Positions 53,543 through 62,920 of a stretch of DNA of 64,000 nt are shown here, one piece after another. This stretch comes from Haloferax sulfurifontis ATCC BAA-897 (GTDB taxonomy: Archaea; Halobacteriota; Halobacteria; Halobacteriales; Haloferacaceae). Below the pieces are notes generated by a model. It searched no databases. It worked only from the letters and a program-made list of their open reading frames with translations, and had not been told where the DNA came from. Both the position numbers and the translations under genes were made by a program. Numbering within the stretch: position 1 is the first letter of the stretch; every line of letters starts with the position of its first letter. The stretch is from NCBI RefSeq assembly GCF_000337835.1, contig NZ_AOLM01000008.1, positions 1 through 64,000 on the forward strand, in the 5' to 3' direction.

Positions 53543-55210
53543 TTACGCCGGGACGTTTCCGGACGGGACGACGCCGTCGTCGGTCCAGCCGCGACGCTCG
53601 TAGTACGCTTCGAGCGCCGCCTCGAACCCGTCTAACTCGTCGGCGTACGGGAGCGTGTCGTCGCCGCGGTCGAAGCCGCGCTGGTTGTTGAAGTGCCGTT
53701 CGAGCGTGACGATGCGGTCGCCGACGGCCAGCAGGTCCTCGAAGTCGGCGCCGAACAGCATCTCGTAGCGCTCGGGGGTCATGAAGTCCCGCGAGAACTT
53801 GCAGACGATGCCGCTGTCGTTGAGCGCCATCTGGTTTTCCTTCTCGATGAGGCGCTTGGGCTTGCCCTCGAAGCCCTCCGGCGGATAGGCGTCGTCCTTG
53901 CCGACCAGCGGGTACTCCTGCGAGTAGAACACCGCGTACATGTGGTCCGCGCCGCGGTTGGCGACGGCGTACGACAGGCCCTGTCCGTGGAGGACGCGCC
54001 CCTCGTGGGCGGCGAAGTCCATCCCCTTGACCGTCCAGTTCTCGACGCCGAGGTCGTCGTGGACGCGGGCGATGCCCTCGGCGAGGTCGTCGCCGACGCC
54101 CTCTCGGTGCGCGATTTTCTCCACGAGGTCGTGGATGAGGTCGGTGTTGCCGAACTCGTCTTCGCTGGCGAGGTAGGCCGCGACGGTGTTGCCGGCCGAG
54201 ATGGCGTCGAGGCCGTAGCGGTCGCACAGTTCGTTCGACTTCATCACCTCGACGATGTCGTCGACGCCGGAGTTCGACCCGAACGCCATAGTGACTTCGA
54301 ACTCGGGGCCCTCGGTTTCCACGCCCGCCTCCTCGTCCCTCGTGGGGAGTTTGCACGCGAACGCGCAGGCGGAGCAGGTGCCCTTCTTGTACTTCTTCTT
54401 CTCGACGGCGTCGCCGTTGATGCCCTCCGCGCCCTCGAAGTGGCGCTCGGAGAAGTAGTACGACGGGAGGCCGTCCATCTCGTTGGCGAGGTCCAGCACG
54501 GCGACCGTCCCCTGTCGTTTCATGATGTGGTCGTCGGTGGCGGCCTCGCGGTGAATCTCCATCTGCGACGCCGGAATCTCGATGTCGGGCGCGGAGTCGC
54601 CGCCGAAGGTGAGCGCCTTCACGTTCTTCGACCCGAGGACCGCGCCGAGGCCGCCGCGACCGAACGCGCGCTCCTCGCTCGTCATGATGGAGGCGAAGCG
54701 CACGAGGTTCTCGCCGGCGGGACCGACGACCATCGTCCGGTCGGCTTCGATGCCGTGTTCGTCGTCGAGGTACGCGACCGTCTCGGGGACCGTCGCGCCG
54801 GCGAGGTCCGGGACGGACTCGAACTCGACGCCCTCGTCTGTGACGTGGAGGACGACCAACTCGTCGCTCGCGCCTGTGAGTTCGACCGCCGAGTAGCCCG
54901 CGTCCGCGAAGTTCCGCGAGACGAACCCGCCCGCGTTCGACGAGCAGAGGCCGCCGGTCAAAGGCGAGACGCTGGTGCAGTTCGTGCGGCCGGTGAAACT
55001 CATGTTCGAGGACTGCATGGGACCGGTGCTGAAGTAAACCCGGTTCTCCGGGCTGAAGGGGTCAACGTCGAATGAGACGCGCTCGTGGGCGAGGCGGGTG
55101 GCCACCCCGCGGCCGCCGACGTAGGATTCGAGAATCTCGTCGATGTCTTCCGTCCGGCTGGTCTTGTCCCCTAAGTCGACCGTGAGAAGCGGACCTTGTG
55201 CGTGTAACAT
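53543..55210 (-). CDS. Aldehyde:ferredoxin oxidoreductase (tungsten-type, AOR family)
   Basis: 555-aa enzyme oxidising aldehydes to acids with electrons passed to ferredoxin. N-terminal domain (residues 1-200) shows the pterin-binding features GGRGVATRLAHERV, FTGRTNCTSVSPLTGG and RGGLGAVLGSKNVKAL. Fe-S ligands are Cys279-x2-Cys282-x3-Cys286 in TCSACAFACKLP plus Cys470 in DSGIVCKF, as in known AORs. The cofactor would be tungsto- or molybdo-bispterin. Divergent from the aminotransferase gene by 158 bases. Best reading: it removes the aldehyde made by the aminotransferase. Length is slightly below the 600-aa norm. Confidence 0.9.
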   Translation of the reverse strand: MLHAQGPLLTVDLGDKTSRTEDIDEILESYVGGRGVATRLAHERVSFDVDPFSPENRVYFSTGPMQSSNMSFTGRTNCTSVSPLTGGLCSSNAGGFVSRNFADAGYSAVELTGASDELVVLHVTDEGVEFESVPDLAGATVPETVAYLDDEHGIEADRTMVVGPAGENLVRFASIMTSEERAFGRGGLGAVLGSKNVKALTFGGDSAPDIEIPASQMEIHREAATDDHIMKRQGTVAVLDLANEMDGLPSYYFSERHFEGAEGINGDAVEKKKYKKGTCSACAFACKLPTRDEEAGVETEGPEFEVTMAFGSNSGVDDIVEVMKSNELCDRYGLDAISAGNTVAAYLASEDEFGNTDLIHDLVEKIAHREGVGDDLAEGIARVHDDLGVENWTVKGMDFAAHEGRVLHGQGLSYAVANRGADHMYAVFYSQEYPLVGKDDAYPPEGFEGKPKRLIEKENQMALNDSGIVCKFSRDFMTPERYEMLFGADFEDLLAVGDRIVTLERHFNNQRGFDRGDDTLPYADELDGFEAALEAYYERRGWTDDGVVPSGNVPA

Positions 55211-55246
55211 GAAGGAAAAGAGGCGGTGCCTCGCACTAATCCATTG

Positions 55247-55301
55247 TGGTTACTGTTACGTCGCTAACCAAATCACCGCGGGAGACCGGTTCCGAAACCG
55301 G
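55247..55301. promoter_or_regulatory. Inverted repeats in the AOR/aminotransferase divergent promoter
   Basis: Two inverted repeats lie between the divergent genes: TGGTTA (55247-55252) with TAACCA (55265-55270), and CCGGTT (55286-55291) with AACCGG (55296-55301). They are placed where a dimeric regulator such as IclR could control both directions. No experimental site is known to me for this promoter. Confidence 0.4.
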
Positions 55302-55337
55302 ATACTGTGTACGTCATCAATAGGAAGCGTGGACAAA

Positions 55338-55346
55338 TTATTTATG
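55338..55346 (+). promoter_or_regulatory. TATA-like box of the first aminotransferase gene
   Basis: TTATTTATG is 23-31 bases before ATG 55369, matching a leaderless archaeal start. No ribosome-binding site is seen. Confidence 0.5.
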
Positions 55347-55368
55347 ACTGTTCTGCATGGGTTGAGGC

Positions 55369-56748
55369 ATGGTCGCAGGTCCACCGATTCACGAGTTGCA
55401 CTTCGACGACGCGCCGAGCGTGGGCGACGTTCCGGGGCCGAAGTCGACGCGACTCCTCGAAAAGCAACAGCGGATCGACAGTAGCGCCGTCTCGTACCCC
55501 GAGGACATCCCCATCGCGTTCGAAAGCGGGAAGGGCGCGACGGTGCGCGACGCCGACGGCAACACCTTCATCGACATGTTCGCCGGCATCGGCGTGCTCA
55601 ACGTGGGTCACTCGAACCCGTACGTCCTCGACGCGGTTCACGAACAGACCGACAAGTTCGTCCACACGGTCGACTTCCCGACGGAGGCCCGACTCGACCT
55701 CATCGAGAAGTTGGACGAAATCGCGCCCGAGGGACTGCGCGGGAACAACCGCGTCGTCTTCGGCGGCCCGACGGGGAGCGACGCCATCGAGGCCTCCATC
55801 AAACTCGCCAAGTACAACACCGGGGGGACCGGTCTCGTCGCCTTCCGCGGCGCGTACCACGGCGCGACGAGCGGCGCGATGAGTCTCACCGGCAACAAGA
55901 AGTTCAAGGGCGACTACTCGCCGCTCCTCCCCGACGTGGTCCACGCGCCCTATCCGAACACCATCGAGATGGGCAAGGGACCGCAGGAGGCGGTCGACCA
56001 CTGTCTCGAAGAGGTCAAGGCCATCTTCGAGGACCCCTACGGCGGCCTCGCCAACCCGGCGGGTATCTTCGTCGAACCGATTCAGGGCGAAGGCGGCGTC
56101 GTCACCCCGCCGAAGGGGTTCCTGAAGGGCCTCCGCGACATCGCCGACGACAACGGCGTGCCGCTCGTGTTCGACGAGATTCAGAGCGGCCTCGGGCGCA
56201 CCGGCGAGTGGTGGGCCAACGAGTGGTACGGCGTCACGCCGGACGTGATGACCTCGGCGAAGGCGCTCGGCGGGACCGGCTTCCCGCTGTCGGCGACCAT
56301 CTATCACGAGGACCTCGACACGTGGGGGTCGGGCGACCACGCGGGCACGTACCGCGGCCACGTCGTCGGGATGCGCGCCGGCACCCGCGCCATCGAGTAC
56401 ATCCAGGAACACGACCTCCTCGCGCACGCCCGCGACCTCGGCCAGTACATCCGCGATCGGCTCTCCGAGGTCGCAGAGGACAACCCCCGAGTCGTGGACG
56501 TTCGCGGGAAGGGGCTGTTCATCGCCGCGGAGTTCGTCGACGCCGAGGGCAAGCCCGACGGCGACGCGGCCGACGCGCTCCAGCAGTACTGCTTCGAGCG
56601 CGGCGTGTTAGTCTGGAAGGCCGGCCGGCACGGGAACGTCCTGCGACTGCTCCCGCCGCTCGTGCTCACCCGCGACCTCGCGGAGACGGCGCTCGACGTC
56701 ATCACCGACGGTATCGAGGCGGTCACGGCCGAGAAACAGCGGCTCTGA
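55369..56748 (+). CDS. Class III aminotransferase (GABA/diamine type), first copy
   Basis: 459-aa PLP-dependent omega-aminotransferase. PLP site: Asp269 in [18 protein letters not shown] and the Schiff-base Lys298 in [14 protein letters not shown]; phosphate loop [19 protein letters not shown] near residues 132-150. The family acts on GABA, beta-alanine, putrescine, diaminobutyrate or taurine, moving a terminal amino group to 2-oxoglutarate or pyruvate and leaving an aldehyde. Divergent from AOR and followed by RidA (45 bases between them). Substrate not fixed by motif. Confidence 0.9.
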   Translation: MVAGPPIHELHFDDAPSVGDVPGPKSTRLLEKQQRIDSSAVSYPEDIPIAFESGKGATVRDADGNTFIDMFAGIGVLNVGHSNPYVLDAVHEQTDKFVHTVDFPTEARLDLIEKLDEIAPEGLRGNNRVVFGGPTGSDAIEASIKLAKYNTGGTGLVAFRGAYHGATSGAMSLTGNKKFKGDYSPLLPDVVHAPYPNTIEMGKGPQEAVDHCLEEVKAIFEDPYGGLANPAGIFVEPIQGEGGVVTPPKGFLKGLRDIADDNGVPLVFDEIQSGLGRTGEWWANEWYGVTPDVMTSAKALGGTGFPLSATIYHEDLDTWGSGDHAGTYRGHVVGMRAGTRAIEYIQEHDLLAHARDLGQYIRDRLSEVAEDNPRVVDVRGKGLFIAAEFVDAEGKPDGDAADALQQYCFERGVLVWKAGRHGNVLRLLPPLVLTRDLAETALDVITDGIEAVTAEKQRL

Positions 56749-56793
56749 GTCGCCCGCGCCGAGCGCACACCACACGATTCACGCTCACCAACG

Positions 56794-57180
56794 ATGCCAC
56801 CGGAACGAGTCATCACGGACGACGCCCCGCGCACGGACAACCCCTACTCGCAGGGCGTCGTCGCCGGCGACACGCTCTACGTCTCGGGCTACGGCCCGGT
56901 CGACCCCGAGACGGGCGAGGAGGTCGACGGCGACATCGAGGAACAGACCGACCGCGTGCTCGACAACATCGCGGCCGTCGTCTCCGAGGCCGGCGGCGAC
57001 GGCCTCGACGACGCGGTGAAACTGACGGTGTACGTCGCCGACCTCGACGACTACGAGCGGGTCAACGAGGCGTACGGCGCGCGGTTCGACGAGGTGCCGC
57101 CGGCCCGCGTCTGCGTCGAGGTCGCGCGCCTGCCCGGCGACGTTCGCGTCGAGATGGACGCGATAGCGTATCTCGGATAG
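56794..57180 (+). CDS. RidA/YjgF-family enamine/imine deaminase
   Basis: 128-aa trimeric-type protein that hydrolyses reactive enamine/imine intermediates leaking from PLP enzymes. The active-site Arg105 is present in PPARVCVEVARLPGD, with the family start NPYSQGVVAGDTLYVSG near residues 16-32. It lies 45 bases after the aminotransferase and in the same module as a threonine ammonia-lyase, two PLP enzymes whose products RidA would detoxify. A firm family call. Confidence 0.93.
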   Translation: MPPERVITDDAPRTDNPYSQGVVAGDTLYVSGYGPVDPETGEEVDGDIEEQTDRVLDNIAAVVSEAGGDGLDDAVKLTVYVADLDDYERVNEAYGARFDEVPPARVCVEVARLPGDVRVEMDAIAYLG

Positions 57181-57243
57181 GCCGCGGCTCGCGGGGGCGC
57201 AACCGCGCGACCGCGGGTTTATTCAGGGGTGGCGGACCGAGGT

Positions 57244-57897
57244 TCAGTCGTTCAGTTCGTCGACCCGGCGGTCGCGCCGCTCGTTCGCGGCGTCGATTCG
57301 CTCGAGGAACGCCGACATCTGCGCTTTCATGTCGGCGCGCAGGTCGGTCGCAGAGAAGTCGTCGGACTCCGCGAGGAGCCTGACGAACGCCTGTAGCTCC
57401 TCGTCCGTGAGCTGGTCGAACGCGCCGCGTTCGAGTTTGTCGATGACGGCGTCGACGTCGATTTGGCCGACCGGTTCGACGTTGAAGTCGACCGTGACCA
57501 TCCGGTAGTCGGAGCCGGCGAGTTCCTGTTCGGCCTTGTTGACGCCCTCGGCGAGCATGTCCTTGAACGGCGTGTAGTAACCCATCGTCCCGAGGTGGAG
57601 GAACGCGAGCATGTCGGTGATGCCCCGCGTGTACGCCTCGCGGTCGGCGGCGTCGGGGTTGAACACCGTCTCGCGGTCGCGGTCTTCGAGCGACTCGAAC
57701 AGGATGGTGAAATCGAGGATGGCGTTGCGGAGGCGGCGTCGAATCCGGTTTCGCTTCTGTTTCTTCGAGTGGTCGGTGTAGTCGGTCTTCCGGCCGAGCA
57801 GGAACTCGCGGTCGCTCGGCGTGAGGATGCCGCGGCCGCGGTCGGCGGCGTAGGCGAGGTCGTCGGTGCCGTCCGTTCCGTCGGCGTCGTTTGCCAT
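57244..57897 (-). CDS. Conserved haloarchaeal protein of unknown function
   Basis: 217-aa soluble protein read from ATG 57895-57897 (ANDADGTDGTDDLAYAADRG); the upstream frame is not protein-like. A strongly basic segment (TDHSKKQKRNRIRRRLRNAI, residues about 42-61) is followed by an acidic alpha-helical body and a C-terminal helix rich in charged residues (DMKAQMSAFLERIDAANERR). The basic patch could bind nucleic acid. Convergent with the RidA gene. No family name I can assign with confidence. Confidence 0.7.
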   Translation of the reverse strand: MANDADGTDGTDDLAYAADRGRGILTPSDREFLLGRKTDYTDHSKKQKRNRIRRRLRNAILDFTILFESLEDRDRETVFNPDAADREAYTRGITDMLAFLHLGTMGYYTPFKDMLAEGVNKAEQELAGSDYRMVTVDFNVEPVGQIDVDAVIDKLERGAFDQLTDEELQAFVRLLAESDDFSATDLRADMKAQMSAFLERIDAANERRDRRVDELND

Positions 57898-58149
57898 ATA
57901 CAGAACGCGTGTACGAATTCGATTAAGCGTTACGAACGGACCGAAAATCCGGCCGATACGGGCCGTGAATACGGAAATTCCCGGTGTCTGTCTACAGTTC
58001 GTATGAGCGCGCCGGGAGAACGCAAGCGAGGAGGCCACGTGAGGAGCGAAGCACCCGACTACGACGTGACAATCCGCCGAAGGCGAAGCCGGCAGATTTT
58101 TCGACCGTTTGTAAACGGATTTCGTTCTCGGCGTCACCGATAACCACAA

Positions 58150-58193
58150 ATTTTATGGTAATGTTTGCACTTGTCGTGATGTGAGACATCACG
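58150..58193 (+). promoter_or_regulatory. Promoter and palindromic operator before the BCCT gene
   Basis: The 466 bases upstream of the transporter hold a TATA-like TTTTATGG (58151-58158) and, about 17 bases on, a near-perfect palindrome CGTGATGT (58175-58182), GAG, ACATCACG (58186-58193). This covers the expected transcription start, the usual place for a repressor. The remaining upstream sequence contains two short open frames, 58198-58224 and 58221-58367, each overlapping the next start by 4 bases. Confidence 0.5.
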
Positions 58194-58363
58194 TAGCATG
58201 GTGTCCGTCGGAGCGATAGCATGACAGACCACATTACAGCACGCGGGTGCAACGGTCATCGTGGCGCACAGTTCGGGGCGCGGGCCTCGACCAGTCAGTC
58301 GGGAGGTGGCGGTCCCGTTCGGACGGAGTCGAACGGGGCGATTACGCACGGGGGGTGTCGGCG

Positions 58364-59989
58364 GTGAGTTCCTCGAACGGCGCGGTCAGCGAGTTCCTCG
58401 ACGAGATCGAGCCGGTGATATTCGCGTTCGGCGCGGCGATAACCCTGCTCTTCGTCGGCGCGTTCAGCCTCAACCCCGATGCCTCCTACGAGTTCGTCCT
58501 CGGCATTCGCCGGTGGATTCTCGCCACGTTCAACTGGTTCTTCCTAATAGCGATGCTCGGGTTCGTCCTGTTCTTGGGCTTCGTCATCTTCGGGCCGTGG
58601 GGGAACCTGAAGCTCGGCGACGAGGACCCCGAGTACAGCTTCCTCTCGTACTTCGCGATGATGTACTCCGCCGGACTCGCGGCGGGCATCGTCTTCTGGG
58701 GGCCCGCCGAGGCGCTGTTCCACTACTCGACGGTCCCGCCGCTGTACGGGGCCGAGGCGCAGTCCGCGGCGGCGATGCCGCTGGCGGTCCAGTACTCCAT
58801 CTTCCACTGGAGTCTGACCCAGTGGTCGTGTTTCACCGTGATGGGCCTCGCCATCGGCTACTTCGTCTACAACTACGACGCGCCGCTTCGCGTGTCGGCG
58901 GTCCTGACGCCGATTCTCGGCGCGGACAACGTCGACGGCGCAATCGGGAAGGTCGTCGACATCCTCGCCGTGTTCGCGACTCTCGGCGGCGTCGCCACCT
59001 CGCTGGGCTTCATCGGGAGTCAGTTCATCACCGGCCTGAACTTCCAGTGGGGCATTCAACTCGGCGACGTGGGAACCATCCTCGTCATCACGGGCATGGT
59101 CGTCATCTTCACCATCTCGCTGGTGTTGGGCGTCGACAAGGGGATTCGCCGGCTCTCGAACTTCAACATGGTCGTGTTCGGCCTGCTGATGCTCGCGACG
59201 CTGATATTCGGGCCGACCTTCCGCATCCTCGAACTCGGCACGCAGGCGACCGGCGGCTTCATCGGCGACTTCTTCCAGATGAGCCTGTTCACGCAGGCGA
59301 CCACGACCAGCGCCAGCAAGTGGGTCAACGCGTGGACCGTCTTCTACTGGCTCTGGCCGCTCGCGTGGTCGCCCTTCGCGGGGCTGTTCATCGCCCGCAT
59401 CTCGCGCGGTCGGAGCGTCCGCGAAGTCGCGTTCGCCGGTATCGGCGCGACCTCGCTGGCGACGGTCCCGTGGTTCGCCATCGTCGGCGGCGCGGGCGTC
59501 ATCATGCAACACAGCGGCGCGGCGAACGTGCTCGGGCCGGTCTCGGAGTACGGCGAGGCGGTCTCGGGGTACGTCCTCTTCGGCAACCTCCCCATCGCCG
59601 GGCCGCTCCTCCTGTTCGCGTTCCTCGTGCTCGTGACGACGTTCTTCGTCACCTCCGCCGACTCATCCACCCTCGCGGTGTCGATGATGACGACCGGCGG
59701 TAAAGAAGAGCCGTCCGCGCTCAACCGCGTCTTCTGGGCCGTCCTCCAGGGCGCGGTGGCGTCCATCCTGATGGTCGTCGGCGGCGTAAACGCCCTGCAG
59801 TCCGCGGCGATTATCACGGGCGCGCCGTTCGCCGTTATCTGCGTGATAGCGACGCTCGGACTCATCCGGACCTTCCAAGACGACTACGGGAGCCTCCTCC
59901 TCCAAGACGAGACGAGTCTCTGGGGGAAGTCGGAGTCGACCGGCGGGCAGTCGCCGGCCGCGAACGTCTCCAGCCACGACGACGACTGA
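58364..59989 (+). CDS. BCCT-family betaine/carnitine/choline-type transporter
   Basis: 541-aa sodium- or proton-coupled importer of quaternary amines and related solutes, with 12 hydrophobic segments. The BCCT signature is present in the fifth part: FYWLWPLAWSPFAGLFIARI then SRGRSVREVAF, with the aromatic substrate-box Trp residues. I choose GTG 58364 (SSSNGAVSEFLDE); an upstream GTG at 58355 or 58247 is possible, but the added residues are Arg-rich. The C-terminal tail is short and acidic. It probably imports the substrate of the neighbouring aminotransferases, or a compatible solute. Confidence 0.88.
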   Translation: MSSSNGAVSEFLDEIEPVIFAFGAAITLLFVGAFSLNPDASYEFVLGIRRWILATFNWFFLIAMLGFVLFLGFVIFGPWGNLKLGDEDPEYSFLSYFAMMYSAGLAAGIVFWGPAEALFHYSTVPPLYGAEAQSAAAMPLAVQYSIFHWSLTQWSCFTVMGLAIGYFVYNYDAPLRVSAVLTPILGADNVDGAIGKVVDILAVFATLGGVATSLGFIGSQFITGLNFQWGIQLGDVGTILVITGMVVIFTISLVLGVDKGIRRLSNFNMVVFGLLMLATLIFGPTFRILELGTQATGGFIGDFFQMSLFTQATTTSASKWVNAWTVFYWLWPLAWSPFAGLFIARISRGRSVREVAFAGIGATSLATVPWFAIVGGAGVIMQHSGAANVLGPVSEYGEAVSGYVLFGNLPIAGPLLLFAFLVLVTTFFVTSADSSTLAVSMMTTGGKEEPSALNRVFWAVLQGAVASILMVVGGVNALQSAAIITGAPFAVICVIATLGLIRTFQDDYGSLLLQDETSLWGKSESTGGQSPAANVSSHDDD

Positions 59990-60158
59990 CGCCGAGCCCA
60001 ACCGAACGTCGTTCCGCCCCCGTCTCTGTCCCCGTCGCCGTCCGTCTCCGTTCTCTGCGTCCCGGTTCCGTCCGACCGCGAGCGTCGCCGTCGCGGCCGA
60101 TGCGGCCGACGTGACCGTTTCGAACGGACCCACACGGTCGTTCCTGAGATACCAAGTT

Positions 60159-60175
60159 TTAATGTACACCATTAA
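60159..60175 (+). promoter_or_regulatory. Palindrome before the second aminotransferase gene
   Basis: TTAATG (60159-60164), TACAC, CATTAA (60170-60175) lies 13 bases before ATG 60188 and overlaps the TATA-like TTTTAATG. It is a plausible operator for a dimeric regulator. It does not obviously share its arms with the palindromes at 55247-55301 and 58175-58193. Confidence 0.4.
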
Positions 60176-60187
60176 CAAATCCTGTGT

Positions 60188-61546
60188 ATGGATAGGGATA
60201 CCGCAGAGCCGGACGCAGCAGCGCTTCCCGGGCCAAACGCCGAGAAGTGGGTCGAGTTCCACCACGAGCACGCCGCGCCCAGCGAGTACTCCCACGAGTT
60301 CGTCTGGGACGTGACCGCCGAGGCCGACGGCCCGTTCGTCACCGACGTGGACGGCAACGTCCTCTTGGACTTCACCTGTCACATCGGAGCCGCCCCGCTC
60401 GGCTACAACAACGAGAAAGTGCTGTCGAAGCTCCGCGAGTTCGACCTCGTCGAGCCGATGAAAATCGCCGGTCAGGACATGTACTTCGGAGCCGGTCCAG
60501 ACCCCGAGACGGCCGAGTTCCCCGGGTCGAGCCACCTGATGGACAAGCTCACCGACGTGTCGTCTCACTACGGGATGGACACGGTGTTCCTGTCGAACTC
60601 CGGGGCGGAGGCCGTCGAGAACGCGATGAAGATAACCCACGACCGCAAGGCTCCCGCGAAGTACGGCTACGCCTTCGAGGGGAGCTTCCACGGGCGGACG
60701 CTCGGGACGCTCTCGCTCACGAAGTCGAAGGAGGTCTACACCCGCCACTACCCGGAGGTCGCGGGCATCGAGACGGTGCCGTTCTGCGCGGATTCGGGCT
60801 GTTCGGCGGACTCTTGCGACTGCGGCTTCTTCGCGGGCGGCGGCTCGCGGTTGCGGAACTCGCTGTCGCCGGAAGGCGGTCACGTCAACCCCGACGAGGT
60901 CGCGTTCGCGATTCTCGAACCGATTCAGGGCGTCGGCGGCTACCGCTTCCCGAGCGAGGAGTTCATGGCCGAGGTGGGCGACGTCTGCGACACCTACGAC
61001 ATCCCGCTCGTCGTGGACGAGATTCAGTCGGGCGTCGGCCGCACCGGCGAGATGTGGGCCGCCGACCACTACCCCATCGAACCCGACGTCATCGCCAGCG
61101 CGAAGGGACTCCGCGTCGGCGCGACCGTCTCGCGGTCCGAGGTCTTCCCGACCGAGAAGAACCGCCTCGGGTCGACGTTCGGCGGCGGCGACCTGCTCGC
61201 GTCGATGCAGGGCGCGCTCACCCTCGACGCCATCGAGGAGTACGACCTGCTCGACAACGCGACCGAGCGCGGCCGGCAGGCGAAGGAGCTCCTCGCCGAC
61301 GACGCGCCCGACCACGTGGTCGACGTGCGCGGCAAGGGCCTCATGCTCGCCGTCGAGTTCGACACCAAACAGCGCCGCGACGCCGTCGTCGAGGCGGCGC
61401 TCGACCGCGGCCTGCTCACCCTCGGCTGTGGGAAGAAGACGATTCGCCTCCTGCCCCCGCTCGACTCCACCGAGCGCGAAATCGAGCTGGGCGTGGGCAT
61501 TTTCTGCGAGGCGATGGACGCCGTGGCGACCGAAGCGGTCGCGTGA
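60188..61546 (+). CDS. Class III aminotransferase, second copy, with Cys-rich insertion
   Basis: 452-aa PLP enzyme related to the first copy but distinct. PLP Asp277 in PLVVDEIQSGVGRTGEMW, Lys306 in IASAKGLRVGATVS, phosphate loop SNSGAEAVENAMKITHD. Between about residues 199 and 213 it carries four Cys (200, 205, 210, 212) in FCADSGCSADSCDCGF, unusual for this family and possibly metal-binding. Related enzymes act on lysine (6-aminotransferase), ornithine or GABA. Ends 75 bases before the convergent threonine ammonia-lyase stop. Confidence 0.9.
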   Translation: MDRDTAEPDAAALPGPNAEKWVEFHHEHAAPSEYSHEFVWDVTAEADGPFVTDVDGNVLLDFTCHIGAAPLGYNNEKVLSKLREFDLVEPMKIAGQDMYFGAGPDPETAEFPGSSHLMDKLTDVSSHYGMDTVFLSNSGAEAVENAMKITHDRKAPAKYGYAFEGSFHGRTLGTLSLTKSKEVYTRHYPEVAGIETVPFCADSGCSADSCDCGFFAGGGSRLRNSLSPEGGHVNPDEVAFAILEPIQGVGGYRFPSEEFMAEVGDVCDTYDIPLVVDEIQSGVGRTGEMWAADHYPIEPDVIASAKGLRVGATVSRSEVFPTEKNRLGSTFGGGDLLASMQGALTLDAIEEYDLLDNATERGRQAKELLADDAPDHVVDVRGKGLMLAVEFDTKQRRDAVVEAALDRGLLTLGCGKKTIRLLPPLDSTEREIELGVGIFCEAMDAVATEAVA

Positions 61547-61621
61547 GCGTGGGCTTCGCCGGACGGACAGCGTGAGAAAGAACGGACCCGAGACGCGGTC
61601 TGTCCCGTTTTTCCGGACTAC

Positions 61622-62920
61622 TCAGGCCGAGTCACCGGACTCGCCGACGCGCTCGTCCAGCGAGTGTGAGACGACTTCGACGCCGTCGAGCGCGGCCAGC
61701 GAGTCGAGCGCGTCCGCGAGGTGGTCCGGACCGCTCCCGTCGAGGCGAACCTCGACCGGAACCCGGTTCGGTTCGTCGGCGGCGGTTCGGGCGGCGCGCT
61801 CGACGCTATCGAGTTCGGCCCCCGACGCGGCGACGGCCTCGGAGAGGTCGCCCAGCGCCGCCGGCCAGTCGTCGAGTTCGAGGCGCGCTTCGGCGGCGCG
61901 GCCGAGCGCCTCCATCCCGACGCGAGTCAGTTCGGCGTGTTCCGAGAGGCCGACGTTGCCGCCGGAGACGACGGCCGCGACGCGCTCGCCCTCGACGTCG
62001 ACCGCGCCGGAGAGGAGCGCGGCGACCGGGGCCGCGCCGGCCGGTTCGGCGACCGTCTTCGCCCGCTCGGCGAGGACCGTCACGGCGACCGCGAGGTCCG
62101 CGTCGTCGACCGAGACCACGTCGTCGACGCGGTCGCGGACGACAGCGAACGTCCGCTCTAACAGCCGCGCGTCGGCGATGCCCTCGGCGACGGTATCGAC
62201 CTCCGAGAGCATGCGAATCTCGTCGGCCTCCAGCGAGGGCTTTGCGTGGGCCGCGCCCTCGGGTTGGACGCCGACGACGCGCACGTCGGGGTCCCGCGCC
62301 TTCATCGCGGTGGCGATGCCGGAGATGAGGCCGCCGCCGCCGATAGAGACGAGAACCGTGTCCACGTCGGGCGCGTCCGCCGCGATTTCCCGCCCGACGG
62401 TTCCCTGTCCGGCGATGACGGCCGCGTCGTCGAAGGGGTGGACGAACTCCAGCCCCTCCTCGTCGGCGAGTCGCAGGGCGTGTTCGTACGACTCCTCGTA
62501 GATGTCGCCCTCGACGACGACGTCCGCGCCGTAGCCGCGGGTGGCGTCGATTTTGACCGCCGGCGTGATTTCGGGGACGACGATGGTCGTGTCGATGCCG
62601 AGCAGGTCGCCGGCGAGCGCGACGCCCTGCGCGTGGTTGCCGGCGCTGGAGGCGACGACGCCCCGCTCGCGCACCGACTCGGGGAGTCGCGCCATCGCGT
62701 TGTACGCGCCGCGAATCTTGAACGACCCCGTCCGCTGGACGTTCTCCAGTTTGAGGTCGACCCGCTCGGCCCCGCAACGGTCGGCGATGGTCCGCGAGCT
62801 ATCGAGCGGCGTCCGGTGGACCACGCCGTCGAGTCGCTCGTGGGCGTCCGCCACGTCGTCGGCGGTGACGACTTCCGACGCCGGGGGAGCCGACTCGCCG
62901 GTGACGCGGCCGTCGCTCAT
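61622..62920 (-). CDS. Threonine ammonia-lyase
   Basis: 432-aa PLP enzyme turning threonine (or serine) into 2-oxoacid and ammonia through an enamine. The Schiff-base Lys68 is in RTGSFKIRGAYNAM, the glycine loop SIGGGGLISGIA in the middle, and SGGNVGLSE before the C-terminal ACT-like regulatory part (residues about 330-432). I start at ATG 62918-62920 (MSDGRVTGES); a longer reading frame upstream is a shadow of the M20 gene. ATGA overlap with that gene shows co-translation. Similar fold-type II enzymes occur in ectoine-utilisation operons (EutB), so the substrate may not be threonine. Confidence 0.9.
   Translation of the reverse strand: MSDGRVTGESAPPASEVVTADDVADAHERLDGVVHRTPLDSSRTIADRCGAERVDLKLENVQRTGSFKIRGAYNAMARLPESVRERGVVASSAGNHAQGVALAGDLLGIDTTIVVPEITPAVKIDATRGYGADVVVEGDIYEESYEHALRLADEEGLEFVHPFDDAAVIAGQGTVGREIAADAPDVDTVLVSIGGGGLISGIATAMKARDPDVRVVGVQPEGAAHAKPSLEADEIRMLSEVDTVAEGIADARLLERTFAVVRDRVDDVVSVDDADLAVAVTVLAERAKTVAEPAGAAPVAALLSGAVDVEGERVAAVVSGGNVGLSEHAELTRVGMEALGRAAEARLELDDWPAALGDLSEAVAASGAELDSVERAARTAADEPNRVPVEVRLDGSGPDHLADALDSLAALDGVEVVSHSLDERVGESGDSA

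Noticed and set aside
59663-61315. 550-codon minus-strand open frame
   Set aside because: Antisense to the BCCT and aminotransferase genes; no protein-like features.
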